From positions 1-20,726 of the IMG/VR virus record IMGVR_UViG_3300025671_000680: 20,726 bases of DNA; one strand, given 5' to 3'. The notes under the pieces are model-generated. The model was not told the DNA's origin. It ran no database searches and was given only the letters and a program-made list of their open reading frames with translations. The stretch's first letter is position 1. Each line of letters begins with the position of its first letter. The translations under genes and the position numbers were made by a program. Of the stretch, positions 1-6,878 are shown piece after piece. The DNA is from a virus.

Positions 1-295
1 TCCCCTTGTTGCGCTTTGAGATCGCAGCAGCCTTGCGACGTGCATCGGCCTTCGAGCTTGCTCCCCAGGCCTGCAGCGACAGCAGCAAGCGAGTAGGCTT
101 TCCGTTTTTGCGCTCTGGGCCGGGCATGTTGCCCATGCGCGCCAGAAACGAGGCGCGGCGCGGGTTGTCGCCAGCCTTGACCGGCGCTTTTAGGTCGCTG
201 CCTGGGTTCTCGCGCTCGTAGGACCGGCGGCCCTTTTCGTTGAGGCCGCCCGCCGGGTTCTTGCCGGCCTTACGCGTCCAGGCTGCGGATTTCAT
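1..295 (-). CDS. DUF6321-like small basic phage protein (3' part cut by window edge)
   Basis: The frame opens with an ATG that overlaps the portal stop as ATGA, and it runs off the left edge after about 98 residues. The start MKSAAWTRKAGKNPAGGLNE and the following GRRSYERENPGSDLKAPVK match the highly conserved N-terminal signature I know from DUF6321-type proteins, found next to portal and scaffold genes in many podoviruses. A later segment, SFLARMGNMPGPERKNGKPT, also fits. The protein is lysine- and arginine-rich with no membrane segment. Its biochemical function is not known. Position just downstream of the portal suggests a virion or assembly role, which is inference. The plus-strand frame over the same bases is a GC-rich shadow. 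Confidence 0.85.
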   Translation of the reverse strand, partial: MKSAAWTRKAGKNPAGGLNEKGRRSYERENPGSDLKAPVKAGDNPRRASFLARMGNMPGPERKNGKPTRLLLSLQAWGASSKADARRKAAAISKRNKG

Positions 296-1830
296 GCCGG
301 CGGCGCCTCGGCTTGCTGTTGCTGCATGGCAGCCTCAGCCGCCTCCTGCATCTGCGCCATCATCGCGGCGCGCTCGTCTTGCGTCGTGAGCACGCGAGCC
401 GGCACCCCGAGACGGTCAGCAATGAACGCCAGCGTGCGCTCTTGGTCGATTGCCATAGCGCCCATTGGCCCGAGCTGCTGCGCGATTTGCGCGAACTGCA
501 GGATGCTCTCGAGCTCCTCGCTATTCTGCGCCTTCGCGAGCGGCGAGACAGGCACGACCTTGACCGCTTGACCATCGACGCGCAGCGGCATGTCGATCAG
601 GTTTTCCTGGTCCATAACTTTCAAGATGCGACCGACAAGCGGCAGCATGCACTCTGTCATCATGCGGCCGAACGCCGCCCCCATATTCGCCGCCAGCTCC
701 GACATGCGCGCGCCGATTTCGGTCGCGCTGCGCGCGCTCATGGTGTCGGGCGGGAGGCTGTCGTCGAGCAGGACGCGCTTGATAGCCAGTGTCAGATCCT
801 GAATCACGAGCTGCGTTAGGTTCACGTCGCCAGCGCGAGGCACAGGCGCAAGGCTGGGGCCGGATGGCCCACCGTTGCGCGCGACAGGGATGATAGCGCC
901 AGGCTCGATGTTGATATTCTGCGGGTTCAGCACTCCGTCATCGGCGGCTGTGTACATGCCTGCAATGTTGATGCTGGCGTTTTGCAGCAGCATGCGCTTC
1001 GTCGCGTTAAGCGTTTTGATGTCGGGCAGCGCAGTGACCAGCACGCCCCGCCCCATCGTCTCGCCGGCCGCGACCATGTAGCGCGACACGATCCAGGGCG
1101 AGCTGTTCAGCTCGCGATAAACCAGCTCCTCGCGCTGGTCCGGCCAGATCAGGTGGTAGCAGTAGTAGTCCTCGTCCGGCATGTAGACTGTCGCCTCGAT
1201 CAGGTCTACTTCCTCAACCGGGTTCTCGACAAGCAACTGCTGCAGACGGTCCGGCAGCACAGCGTCAGGCCACTCCTGCTGCAGAGCTTCCACCTTGATA
1301 CGGTGCTTGCGGTACACGTTGTCGATCTGGCCGTGCGGACCGGCCTCGAGCGCGACAAGAAATTGCGGCACAGCCTCAAACCGCACAGGCGTCATCTCGT
1401 CGCCTGCGGATACTTTCATCACAGCCGTGCCGACTGCCAGGTCCAGCAAGAACTCGCTCATCGCCAGGTCGAAGTTAGTGCGACGCAGGACGGCAAACAT
1501 ACGCTCGTTGTAAATGTCGAGCGCTACTTGCAGGTCGTCGCGCTTGTCCTCTGGGATGTCGTCGCCGGCCACGAGTCGGCACCAATTACGGTACGGCGGA
1601 AAGATTGTGCTCTGCAGGCGGTTGGCGAAGCGCTGCGTCGAGCTGATCGCCGTGCTGTCGAACACGCGATCCATCTTGCTTTGGCCTGGCGAGCGGCCCT
1701 CGTAATAGCTGTAGAGGTTGCGCTGCGGAAGCGCGAACTCGTAGCACTCCTCGTAGATCGAGCGCCACTGCTCCTTGCGCGCCTGCGCGCGCTCGTAGCG
1801 CCGCAGCAGCTGGTCTACCGGTATCGGCAT
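292..1830 (-). CDS. Portal protein / head-to-tail connector (T7 gp8 / BPP-1 type)
   Basis: A 512-residue protein, close to the roughly 500-560 residues usual for T7-type connectors. Portal proteins form a dodecameric ring at one capsid vertex, dock the terminase and gate DNA passage. Recognisable family features are the N-terminal helical segment with RRYERAQARKEQWRSIYEEC, then FDSTAISSTQRFANRLQSTI, which resembles the conserved DSTA..A...LA..L..-type motif of the Head-tail_con family, and a stem-like central region around residues 270-300 (LPDIKTLNATKRMLLQNASI). The C-terminal tail is glutamine-, alanine- and methionine-rich (about 489-512), as is common in this family. The gene begins immediately after the stop of the 85-residue gene and ends in an ATGA overlap with the DUF6321-like gene, so it sits in a tight operon. 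Confidence 0.93.
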   Translation of the reverse strand: MPIPVDQLLRRYERAQARKEQWRSIYEECYEFALPQRNLYSYYEGRSPGQSKMDRVFDSTAISSTQRFANRLQSTIFPPYRNWCRLVAGDDIPEDKRDDLQVALDIYNERMFAVLRRTNFDLAMSEFLLDLAVGTAVMKVSAGDEMTPVRFEAVPQFLVALEAGPHGQIDNVYRKHRIKVEALQQEWPDAVLPDRLQQLLVENPVEEVDLIEATVYMPDEDYYCYHLIWPDQREELVYRELNSSPWIVSRYMVAAGETMGRGVLVTALPDIKTLNATKRMLLQNASINIAGMYTAADDGVLNPQNINIEPGAIIPVARNGGPSGPSLAPVPRAGDVNLTQLVIQDLTLAIKRVLLDDSLPPDTMSARSATEIGARMSELAANMGAAFGRMMTECMLPLVGRILKVMDQENLIDMPLRVDGQAVKVVPVSPLAKAQNSEELESILQFAQIAQQLGPMGAMAIDQERTLAFIADRLGVPARVLTTQDERAAMMAQMQEAAEAAMQQQQAEAPPA

Positions 1831-2088
1831 CTAGCCTAGGGTTGACTTGAGGCCGAGCTGCGCGTCCGCACGATCCGGCGAAAGAAGCAGCCGCATGCCA
1901 GTGCCGCCCCGCGCTCTGCGGGACGACCGACGCGCGCGGTCAGCCGCTGCCGTTTTCTGCATTTCGGTTTTCTGCTGCGCCTCAGCGCGCTGCTCTTGCT
2001 TGACGACGATCTCCTCTTGCCGCTTCTGGCTCTCGGCGATTGCCGGATCCGGCGGCGGCGGTTTCGGTTTCTTTAGGACTGCACCCAT
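1831..2088 (-). CDS. Small charged phage protein upstream of portal, function unknown
   Basis: An 85-residue protein opening MGAVLKKPKPPPPDPAIAE, with a charged, glutamine-rich helical middle and the C-terminus TGMRLLLSPDRADAQLG. Small proteins with a proline-rich N-terminus and a RLLLSP-like tail occur beside the portal gene in T7-like and marine podoviruses. I do not know a named function and infer a structural or assembly role from position only. It ends directly before the portal start. Its N-terminal 107 bases lie inside the 3' end of the GNAT-like gene in another frame. The family-like C-terminus and exact junction with the portal argue that this frame is translated. Confidence 0.7.
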   Translation of the reverse strand: MGAVLKKPKPPPPDPAIAESQKRQEEIVVKQEQRAEAQQKTEMQKTAAADRARRSSRRARGGTGMRLLLSPDRADAQLGLKSTLG

Positions 2089-2563
2089 CGTCGTATAGCC
2101 TCGCCATCAGGTAGTAGTCGTCGCCAGTCGGCCCGTATCGGCGCATGACGCCTTCTTCCTCGAATTTAAGCCACTCAGCAAACCGGACGGCTGACGAGAA
2201 TGATACCTGCACGCTCACCTGGCACCGGTGCAGCGCCATAGCGGTACCAACCTCGTCGAAATACTGGCGCGCAATCCGAGCCACAGATACCGCGTGGGTG
2301 CCAACGTGGCGGTCGCGCAGCATCCAGGCCTCGGCGTTGCCTTTGCAGTAGACGACCAAGCCCCAAGCCGCCCACACAATCCCATCGTACAGCGCGGCGT
2401 AGGCAGGCCCGGACGCCAGCTGCGACTCGAACTGCCGCATCATGGAGGGGTCGGCGTCGAATAAGCGCTGCTGCAGCGGGTGCAGGCGCATGCCCCGTAT
2501 ATGCCGCATCTCGGCCCTAACACAGATGGCACCGCGCGGCAGGCGCGGCTTGAAGCCGTCCAT
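1982..2563 (-). CDS. GNAT-like phage protein (T7 gp13-like internal virion protein A type)
   Basis: A 193-residue protein. Residues about 60-160 look like a degenerate GNAT acetyltransferase fold: a strand rich in W/V (GIVWAAWGLVVY), a helix after the AEAWML segment, and a terminal part VRFAEWLKFEEEGVMRRYGP, resembling the ..WA..LGF..EG.M..YGPDG.D...  pattern of phage gp13-like (DUF2833-type) proteins. In T7 this class helps virion morphogenesis, and acetyltransferase activity is not established for it. The ATG at 2563 is preceded by GAGG at useful spacing. The last 35 or so residues (after MARLYDDG) are read through the beginning of the next gene in another frame and are Arg/Ala/Glu-rich. 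This tail may be a recent extension after loss of an ancestral stop. Confidence 0.75.
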   Translation of the reverse strand: MDGFKPRLPRGAICVRAEMRHIRGMRLHPLQQRLFDADPSMMRQFESQLASGPAYAALYDGIVWAAWGLVVYCKGNAEAWMLRDRHVGTHAVSVARIARQYFDEVGTAMALHRCQVSVQVSFSSAVRFAEWLKFEEEGVMRRYGPTGDDYYLMARLYDDGCSPKETETAAAGSGNRREPEAARGDRRQARAAR

Positions 2564-2587
2564 CAGCGCGCCTCACACGCGCGGGCG

Positions 2588-2827
2588 TCAGGTTTCATCA
2601 GCCGCATCGTACTCGTAGAAAACAATCAGCTTGCTCGCGCTCAAGTGTTCGGCCTCAACCGCCCTACAGTCCGGGCACGGCAGTTCGTCGACGGCATGGA
2701 CGTTCGCATTGAAGATCGCGTACCAGTGCAGCCGACACGCCCGACACCTGAGCAGCGCAACACGCGAGCCGTCGTCATGGCTGTGTTGCCGTTTCTGCGC
2801 GAATGGGACGACGCGCAGGTCACTCAT
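2588..2827 (-). CDS. Small zinc-ribbon-like protein
   Basis: A 79-residue protein starting MSDLRVVPFAQKRQHSH. Two cysteine pairs, CRAC (28-31) and CPDC (51-54), about 20 residues apart, can bind one zinc ion in a zinc-ribbon fold. I chose the internal ATG at 2827 because it makes an ATGAGTGA overlap with the upstream gene. The longer frame adds 33 Arg/Gly-rich residues that merely shadow that gene. The function is unknown. Such ribbons often bind nucleic acid or mediate protein contacts, but nothing here shows which. Confidence 0.65.
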   Translation of the reverse strand: MSDLRVVPFAQKRQHSHDDGSRVALLRCRACRLHWYAIFNANVHAVDELPCPDCRAVEAEHLSASKLIVFYEYDAADET

Positions 2828-3155
2828 TGGTGATCGCGATGTTCTTCTGGTGCGCCCGCGCCATCGCAAGCAGCGGCTCTTTCCACTGGGCCCAGAACCG
2901 CAGCGCGTCCCTCCCGTCCATGGCAAAAATCTGCTCGTCGGTGAACGCGGCCCATTCCTCAGTCCGGTGCACCTGGCAGCCGATTTTGATATGGGCGTCG
3001 GTCACCATCACCGGCCATGTTGAGCCGAAGATGAAAACAGGCGGAATCGTCGCTTTCTGGTCTTGGCCGAGGTCGGCATCCGCGACGCATGTCCGATGCG
3101 ACGACCCCGTGGTGAAAACGACCGCGCCGTTTGCGAGGTCAACGATCTGTCTCAT
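2820..3155 (-). CDS. Hypothetical phage protein, 111 aa
   Basis: The protein starts MRQIVDLANGAVVFTTGSSH and ends RAHQKNIAITNE. Composition is balanced, with hydrophobic strands (VVFTTG, PPVFIFG, WPVMVTD) followed by a helical, tryptophan-containing second half (RFWAQWKEPLLAMARAH). There are no membrane segments and no catalytic motif that I recognise. It is flanked by overlaps on both sides (17 bases with the 31-residue frame, 8 bases with the zinc-ribbon gene), which supports translation as part of the terminase-portal operon. I do not recognise the family. Confidence 0.65.
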   Translation of the reverse strand: MRQIVDLANGAVVFTTGSSHRTCVADADLGQDQKATIPPVFIFGSTWPVMVTDAHIKIGCQVHRTEEWAAFTDEQIFAMDGRDALRFWAQWKEPLLAMARAHQKNIAITNE

Positions 3156-3234
3156 CGACGCCCCACGACCTGCGGTTCATTACGTCAAACTTCGTAAACT
3201 CACTCACTCGCCCTCGCAACTGCGTTTTAGCCAT
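3139..3234 (-). CDS. Possible very small protein (31 aa)
   Basis: A short frame MAKTQLRGRVSEFTKFDVMN... begins after GAGG placed 4-5 bases before the ATG and ends overlapping the next gene by 17 bases, as other genes here do. It is basic and has no recognisable domain. The same frame extends upstream to 3330, but that part has no well-spaced ribosome binding site and is Trp/Leu/Gly-rich. A second tiny frame at 3204-3287 (27 residues) starts one base after GGAGG, which is too close. This could be a leader for the next gene or nothing. Confidence 0.35.
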   Translation of the reverse strand: MAKTQLRGRVSEFTKFDVMNRRSWGVDETDR

Positions 3235-3316
3235 GCCGCCTCGCAAAAAAGTTTGAAAAAGCCAACAGGGGTAGTTAAGATTTGCATACCTCCACTGTAG
3301 TAATCCTCCCATACCT

Positions 3317-3350
3317 CGCCGGCGGCCCACAAAGTCGCCGGCGTTTTCTT
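3317..3350 (+). terminator. Terminator-like hairpin, plus-strand orientation
   Basis: CGGCGGC-type GC-rich arms, CGCCGGCG at 3317-3324 and again at 3336-3343, form an 8-bp perfect stem with an 11-base loop. On the plus strand the stem is followed by TTTTCTT (3344-3350), as in an intrinsic terminator. On the minus strand, which carries the genes here, no T-run follows. It sits just after the large-terminase stop codon. It may stop antisense transcription, or act as a 3'-end stabilising hairpin of the minus-strand message. Confidence 0.4.
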
Positions 3351-4914
3351 AGAGCACCCGGAAATCCATTTTGGCGCGCATCGGTTGCTGCGGCCGAACG
3401 TAGGCGCCACGGACGAGACGCCTGTGCTCGCCGCCGCCCAGCAGAAGATAGCCGAAGGCGTCGCCGACATGGCTGTGCTGATCCTTATGCGGCGCATCGC
3501 GGAACCTGTCAGTACCGCCGCTAATGCCGACGCGCTTGAAGTGATAACCGCCAGCCAGTGACTTGCGCAGGCGGCGGCAATCTTGGTGCACCAGCAGGCC
3601 AGGCTTGCCGTTGACGAGGCGCTGCATCGGTGCTGCCGCGCTTTCACGCCGCACCTGGAAGTCGTTGCTGGCCGTTGGCTGCGCGTGCAGGCCCAGGCTG
3701 CGCAGGTGGTCGAAGCTCGTCACCTCGAAGATCTGGTCGCGAGCGCCGCCTGCGGGGTCGCCCCATACCTCCGGCTTGCAACCGGAAAAGCGCGTGTTCA
3801 GCTCGTAGAGAAGGTGCTGCGCAAAGCGCTCGAGGCCCATGTCCTCCGTGACCAGCTCGTGCAAAATATGCCAGGCGCCAGCTGCAGTGCGCTGGCCGAA
3901 AACGGCTGCAGGCGTCAGACCGAAGTCGAGGCCGACGTGGACCGACGCAGACCTGTCTACCTCGATGCTGTCAGAAACCATCGTCACGTCGTCGTACTCC
4001 GGCCAGACGGGCCGGCCCTCCTTGACGAAAACGTACTGCCCCGCGACGTAGCAGGAGATCCAGTCTAGATCCTTGCCACCCAGCTGCTGCTCGTAGTAGC
4101 CCGGCGCCAGGTTGTTGATGTTCTCGGCCTTTGGATTGACCTGCCACCACCTGCCGGCGCCAGGGACGGCATCCGGTGCGTCAGCCTCGACCTGCACCAT
4201 GCCGGCCGGCTGCTTGAAGAAAGTCCACTTGTACCGGCCGCCAATGGGCTCCTTCTCCGCCAGGCGGTACCACCAATGGTCGTCGTCCATCGGGTTCGTG
4301 TCGGCCCAGATGCCGCGCCACGGAGCGCCGCCGTTCGCCTTGGTAGGGTAGCGGCCTACACGATGCGTGAGCCCCTGGACAACAGCCAGCGGCAGTTCGC
4401 GCGCCTCGTTGATCCAAGCCCCCGTCAGCTCGAGCGACAGCAGCTTGCGCACGTCCTTCGGCTTGTCGAGCGCAAGAAAAATAACTTCGCAGTCGAGGCC
4501 AGGCACGCCGTCGCGCGGCGGCAACTGCAGGTGATGCGTGATCGGCGGCGACCAGCGCAGCGGCCCCCAGCGGTTCTCGGGGAAAAGATCTGTCCACGTC
4601 TTGAGCGTAGTGGTGCGCAGCTCCGGATAGCTGTTGCGCACCACAACGAAGCGGGAGTAGCGCGTGTTGTCTAGCGGGCTTGGCGGCTGTTTCGCCGCAC
4701 GCAACAGCACCTCAGCGGCGCACGCGTAGCTCTTGCCGCTGCCGACCGGTCCGAGCAGGCCGCGAAAGAAGCTGTCGTCCTGCAGGAAGCGCCAGGTCGT
4801 AGCCGACTGCGAGAAGTCCAGGTCAAGGCTCTCGAGCGGATCGGCCTCAGCAACGCGCTTGCGGCGAGGGCTGCGATCAGTATTCGACCTAGCCACGCCG
4901 CACCCCGATCCCAT
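3349..4914 (-). CDS. terL: Terminase large subunit
   Basis: A 521-residue packaging motor with N-terminal ATPase and C-terminal RNase H-like nuclease. The Walker A motif GPVGSGKS is at residues 55-62. The hydrophobic strand CEVIFLALD (142-150) and TGAWINEAREL (164-174) supply the acidic ATPase residues, with Glu170 the likely catalytic carboxylate, and TNP (206-208) fits the coupling motif. The nuclease acidic residues are likely Asp330 (GLDFG), Asp386 (WGDPAGG) and Asp485 (HVGDAFGYL). It would bind the small terminase and dock on the portal. The ATG at 4914 overlaps the XRE gene by 26 bases. A GTG at 4896 would give an 8-base overlap like those elsewhere in this operon, so the true start may be six codons later. 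Confidence 0.95.
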   Translation of the reverse strand: MGSGCGVARSNTDRSPRRKRVAEADPLESLDLDFSQSATTWRFLQDDSFFRGLLGPVGSGKSYACAAEVLLRAAKQPPSPLDNTRYSRFVVVRNSYPELRTTTLKTWTDLFPENRWGPLRWSPPITHHLQLPPRDGVPGLDCEVIFLALDKPKDVRKLLSLELTGAWINEARELPLAVVQGLTHRVGRYPTKANGGAPWRGIWADTNPMDDDHWWYRLAEKEPIGGRYKWTFFKQPAGMVQVEADAPDAVPGAGRWWQVNPKAENINNLAPGYYEQQLGGKDLDWISCYVAGQYVFVKEGRPVWPEYDDVTMVSDSIEVDRSASVHVGLDFGLTPAAVFGQRTAAGAWHILHELVTEDMGLERFAQHLLYELNTRFSGCKPEVWGDPAGGARDQIFEVTSFDHLRSLGLHAQPTASNDFQVRRESAAAPMQRLVNGKPGLLVHQDCRRLRKSLAGGYHFKRVGISGGTDRFRDAPHKDQHSHVGDAFGYLLLGGGEHRRLVRGAYVRPQQPMRAKMDFRVL

Positions 4915-5122
4915 CCGCCGGCACCACTTCTAGCTCGTGGTCGAGCGCCAACAGCAGCGCCTGCACCGTAGCTACGTTAGCCGCGCGCTGGTTGAGCTCG
5001 ATGCGCAAAACTGTAAGCGGGTGCACGTCAGCCTGCGCCGCCAGCTCGTTGCGGCTCCAGCCGCGCTCCTCCCGCAGCTCCCGTACCACGGCGCCGAGCC
5101 AGCTAATCGGTACTGGCGTCAT
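4889..5122 (-). CDS. XRE-family helix-turn-helix protein between the terminase genes
   Basis: A 77-residue protein starting MTPVPISWLGAVVRELREER. It has the typical Cro/CI helix-turn-helix: VRELREERGWSRNELAAQADVHPLTV..IE (about 12-45), with a short tail VQALLLALDHELEVVP that matches the end of small XRE proteins. The internal ATG at 5122 was preferred because it overlaps the small-terminase stop by 20 bases; the longer frame adds only shadow residues. It may be a transcriptional regulator, or it may help recognise DNA during packaging, given its place between the two terminase genes. The second option is inference. Confidence 0.8.
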   Translation of the reverse strand: MTPVPISWLGAVVRELREERGWSRNELAAQADVHPLTVLRIELNQRAANVATVQALLLALDHELEVVPADGIGVRRG

Positions 5123-5507
5123 CGTCCACAACCTCGTAGCCCACGACCTCCGGCCCACGCAGGTTAATGCCGATCAGAGCCGGCCTGCGGCTATCCGCCT
5201 GCGGCTCGAGCAGCTGGTGGTGCTTAGCCAGCAGGCGAAGCGCTGCGTGCTTGTCGTGCAGCTCGACCTCGATGCTGTTGCCAAATTGGTTGGGAGTGAC
5301 GCGCACCTTTTTGATAGCCTTGCGCGCGCGAACATCGAGCGCATCAGACGCCAGAAACGTCACGCGCCCCAAGGCGTCCCAGCTCAGCACATCAGTGATC
5401 TCAGCCGCCGCTATCGCGCGCAGCTCGTCCAGCACCACCTGGCGCTGCGCCTCGTCGTCAGATGCCAGCGCAGCTCGCGCCTTGCGCACGGTCAGCTTGT
5501 CACTCAT
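5103..5507 (-). CDS. terS: Terminase small subunit
   Basis: A 134-residue protein starting MSDKLTVRKARAALASDDE. The segment AIKKVRVTPNQFGNSIEVEL followed by HDKHAALRLLAKHHQLLEP is the recognisable C-terminal signature of Terminase_2-type small subunits, which bind the packaging site and stimulate the large subunit. The N-terminal half is helical (AQRQVVLDELRAIAAAEITD). The start at 5507 gives an ATGAGTGA overlap with the upstream gene. An in-frame upstream extension to 5591 is low-complexity shadow. The large subunit follows one gene later, consistent with this role. Confidence 0.88.
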   Translation of the reverse strand: MSDKLTVRKARAALASDDEAQRQVVLDELRAIAAAEITDVLSWDALGRVTFLASDALDVRARKAIKKVRVTPNQFGNSIEVELHDKHAALRLLAKHHQLLEPQADSRRPALIGINLRGPEVVGYEVVDDDASTD

Positions 5508-5781
5508 GCGCCAGCTCGCGCGCCAGGTCCAGGTAGGCCGCCGCGTCGCAGTAGTCATCGGGGTTGAAGCCGCCGAGCTGCGTGCGCGCAACCTTGAGCA
5601 GAGCCATCATCAATGCCACGTCGGCTGGCGTCAGCTCTGCCCCAGGCTCGCGCCTGATGCGCAAATAGGCGTTCCACAGAGCCGCGATGTTGGCGTGGTT
5701 CAGCTCGTAGTCGCCATGCTGTTTCGCGCGGTCGCCAGTGATGAGGCCTAGCGCTGCCTCGAGCGTGCGGCCGACCGTCAT
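5500..5781 (-). CDS. DUF6378-like phage protein
   Basis: A 93-residue protein: MTVGRTLEAALGLITGDRAK, QHGDYELNHANIAALWNAYL, then ADVALMMALLKVARTQ and FNPDDYCDAAAYLDLARELA. This pattern (TGDR..QHGD...N...IA.LW..YL, ALMM.LLK.AR, DDY.D..GY) is one I know from DUF6378-type proteins common in phages of proteobacteria and actinobacteria. It is all-helical with conserved Asp/His residues, somewhat reminiscent of MazG-like nucleotide hydrolases, but no activity is established to my knowledge. It overlaps both neighbours (ATGA upstream, ATGAGTGA downstream). Confidence 0.85.
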   Translation of the reverse strand: MTVGRTLEAALGLITGDRAKQHGDYELNHANIAALWNAYLRIRREPGAELTPADVALMMALLKVARTQLGGFNPDDYCDAAAYLDLARELAHE

Positions 5782-6038
5782 AGCGGCAACAGCTCCCGGT
5801 GGCAGGCGCCGCAGTGCACGCCGCCCCCGACGCGCCGGCCCCGCGTCTGCGCGCCGCAGAAGTCGCAGGTACGATGTTGCTCCCAAAAACGCGCAACTAT
5901 TTCCTGCGGCGGCCCCCCAGCAGACGCGCGGGGGCGGGGGGGCCGGGGGGCGGCCCCGGCCGCGAGCGCTCGATGGCCCCGGGCGGGGTCGTCGCGGCGG
6001 CTTTCGGGCTCGACGCCGGCGTCATCGGAGGCTTGCAT
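5778..6038 (-). CDS. Small Cys4 zinc-binding protein with Pro/Ala-rich N-terminus
   Basis: An 86-residue protein starting MQASDDAGVEPESRRDDPAR. The N-terminal half is disordered-looking and Pro/Ala/Arg-rich. The C-terminal half has FWEQHRTCDFCGAQTRG and VHCGACHRELLPL, giving CxxC pairs at 58-61 and 76-79 that can bind zinc. The start has an AGGGTGAGAG sequence directly upstream, similar to the plus-strand early ribosome binding sites. It ends in an ATGA overlap. The function is unknown. The Pro-rich linker is encoded by the very long G/C runs at 5930-5953. Confidence 0.6.
   Translation of the reverse strand: MQASDDAGVEPESRRDDPARGHRALAAGAAPRPPRPRASAGGPPQEIVARFWEQHRTCDFCGAQTRGRRVGGGVHCGACHRELLPL
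5930..5953 (+). repeat. Long homopolymeric G tracts (possible G-quadruplex)
   Basis: Plus-strand runs of 5, 7 and 6 guanines (5930-5934, 5936-5942, 5945-5950), followed by GG, are separated by only one or two cytosines. The longer runs can be split, so a four-stack quadruplex is possible on this strand, which is the template for the minus-strand gene. The bases code for the proline-rich linker of the Cys4 protein. Such runs are also prone to length changes and sequencing error. Confidence 0.55.
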
Positions 6039-6067
6039 ATCTCTCACCCTGGTTTGAGTTTTGTATT

Positions 6068-6733
6068 TTACAGCAAGCCGGCCCATTTCGCGACCTGCAT
6101 CAGCGTCGATGGCGGCGAGCGCCGGGCCTCGAGCGCCGCCTGGCACGCCGCGATGGTGTACTCGCGGATCTCCGCTGGGCTGCGGCCGGCGACGACCAGG
6201 AGCGCGGCAGCTGCGAGCTGTGGCTCGAGGAGCCGGTGCTGGCCGGCGGCCGCAGCGCCGGCGACGAAGGCGCCAGCCACGCGTTTCTGCAACTCCGTGT
6301 CGATCCCCCGGACCCCCTCTTCGTTATCGCCAGCAGCATTGTCGTCGTCCGGCTCGGCTATCACAGCCGGCACCGGCGCGTAAATCTCCTCGCGGCTCGG
6401 CACCGGCGTCTCGGCGCCCTGGTAGAGCACCTGCCACCTCGGCGTCAGCCCGCGTCCTTTGCGCTTGATATGCCTCGGGTACGGCTTGTAGGCGAGCTTT
6501 CTGATGTAGCCCATATTCCGCAGCGCCGGCATGTAGCGCTCGACTGTTGCGCGGTGACAGCCTACATGCCGCGCCAGCGTCAGATAGCTGGGCCACGCAA
6601 TGCCGGCCGCATTGGTGTGGAGGCACAACGCCGCCAGGATCCGCAGCTGCGTCAGCGTCAGCGCTTCGTCTTGCACTGCGCGCGCCGGCAGCACGGAGTA
6701 GAGCCTGGTCGCTGGCTTCTCGGCGTCACTCAT
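6068..6733 (-). CDS. Winged-helix protein, replication-initiator (O-like) or regulator
   Basis: A 221-residue protein. Residues about 20-85 form a winged helix-turn-helix: ALTLTQLRILAALCLHTN, AWPSYLTLARHVGCHRATVE, RYMPALRNMGYIRKL. This arrangement, WPS...LA...G..R.TV.R....L...G.I, is typical of phage lambda O-type replication proteins and related DnaD/RepA-like initiators. A charged linker (120-150) leads to a helical C-terminus (AAALLVVAGRSPAEIREYTI). Its place two genes downstream of the primase-helicase and the iteron-like cluster suggests origin binding, but a transcription factor role is also possible. It starts with an ATGAGTGA overlap. Confidence 0.65.
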   Translation of the reverse strand: MSDAEKPATRLYSVLPARAVQDEALTLTQLRILAALCLHTNAAGIAWPSYLTLARHVGCHRATVERYMPALRNMGYIRKLAYKPYPRHIKRKGRGLTPRWQVLYQGAETPVPSREEIYAPVPAVIAEPDDDNAAGDNEEGVRGIDTELQKRVAGAFVAGAAAAGQHRLLEPQLAAAALLVVAGRSPAEIREYTIAACQAALEARRSPPSTLMQVAKWAGLL

Positions 6734-6878
6734 CGGCTAGCACCTCGCCGGAGCCCAGGCACACGTCGCACTCGACGCGCTCATCCCGCGTCTCACTAAC
6801 GCGGAACAGCACATAGCCGCGACCGGCGCACTCGCTGCATGCCTCATAGCCTGCCGGCTCCTCAGAACGGTATGTCAT
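6726..6878 (-). CDS. DnaJ-type zinc-finger small protein (50 aa)
   Basis: A 50-residue protein with two CxxCxGxG repeats, CSECAGRG (14-21) and CDVCLGSG (37-44), joined by a short beta-hairpin region. This is half of the DnaJ cysteine-rich domain, a format common in small phage proteins. It would bind one zinc ion and may contact proteins or nucleic acid. The start ATG overlaps the upstream gene by 17 bases. The longer open frame upstream is a shadow of that gene. Confidence 0.65.
   Translation of the reverse strand: MTYRSEEPAGYEACSECAGRGYVLFRVSETRDERVECDVCLGSGEVLADE

Noticed and set aside
982-1839. 285-codon plus-strand open frame
   Set aside because: It is antisense to the portal gene; composition is a shadow of GC-rich codons and no domain is visible.
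3204-3287. 27-codon frame MQILTTPVGFF...
   Set aside because: GGAGG is only one base from the ATG, the frame has no visible domain, and it overlaps another candidate small frame.
5738-6799. 353-codon plus-strand open frame
   Set aside because: It runs antisense across three well-supported, overlapping minus-strand genes and is Arg/Pro-rich low complexity.
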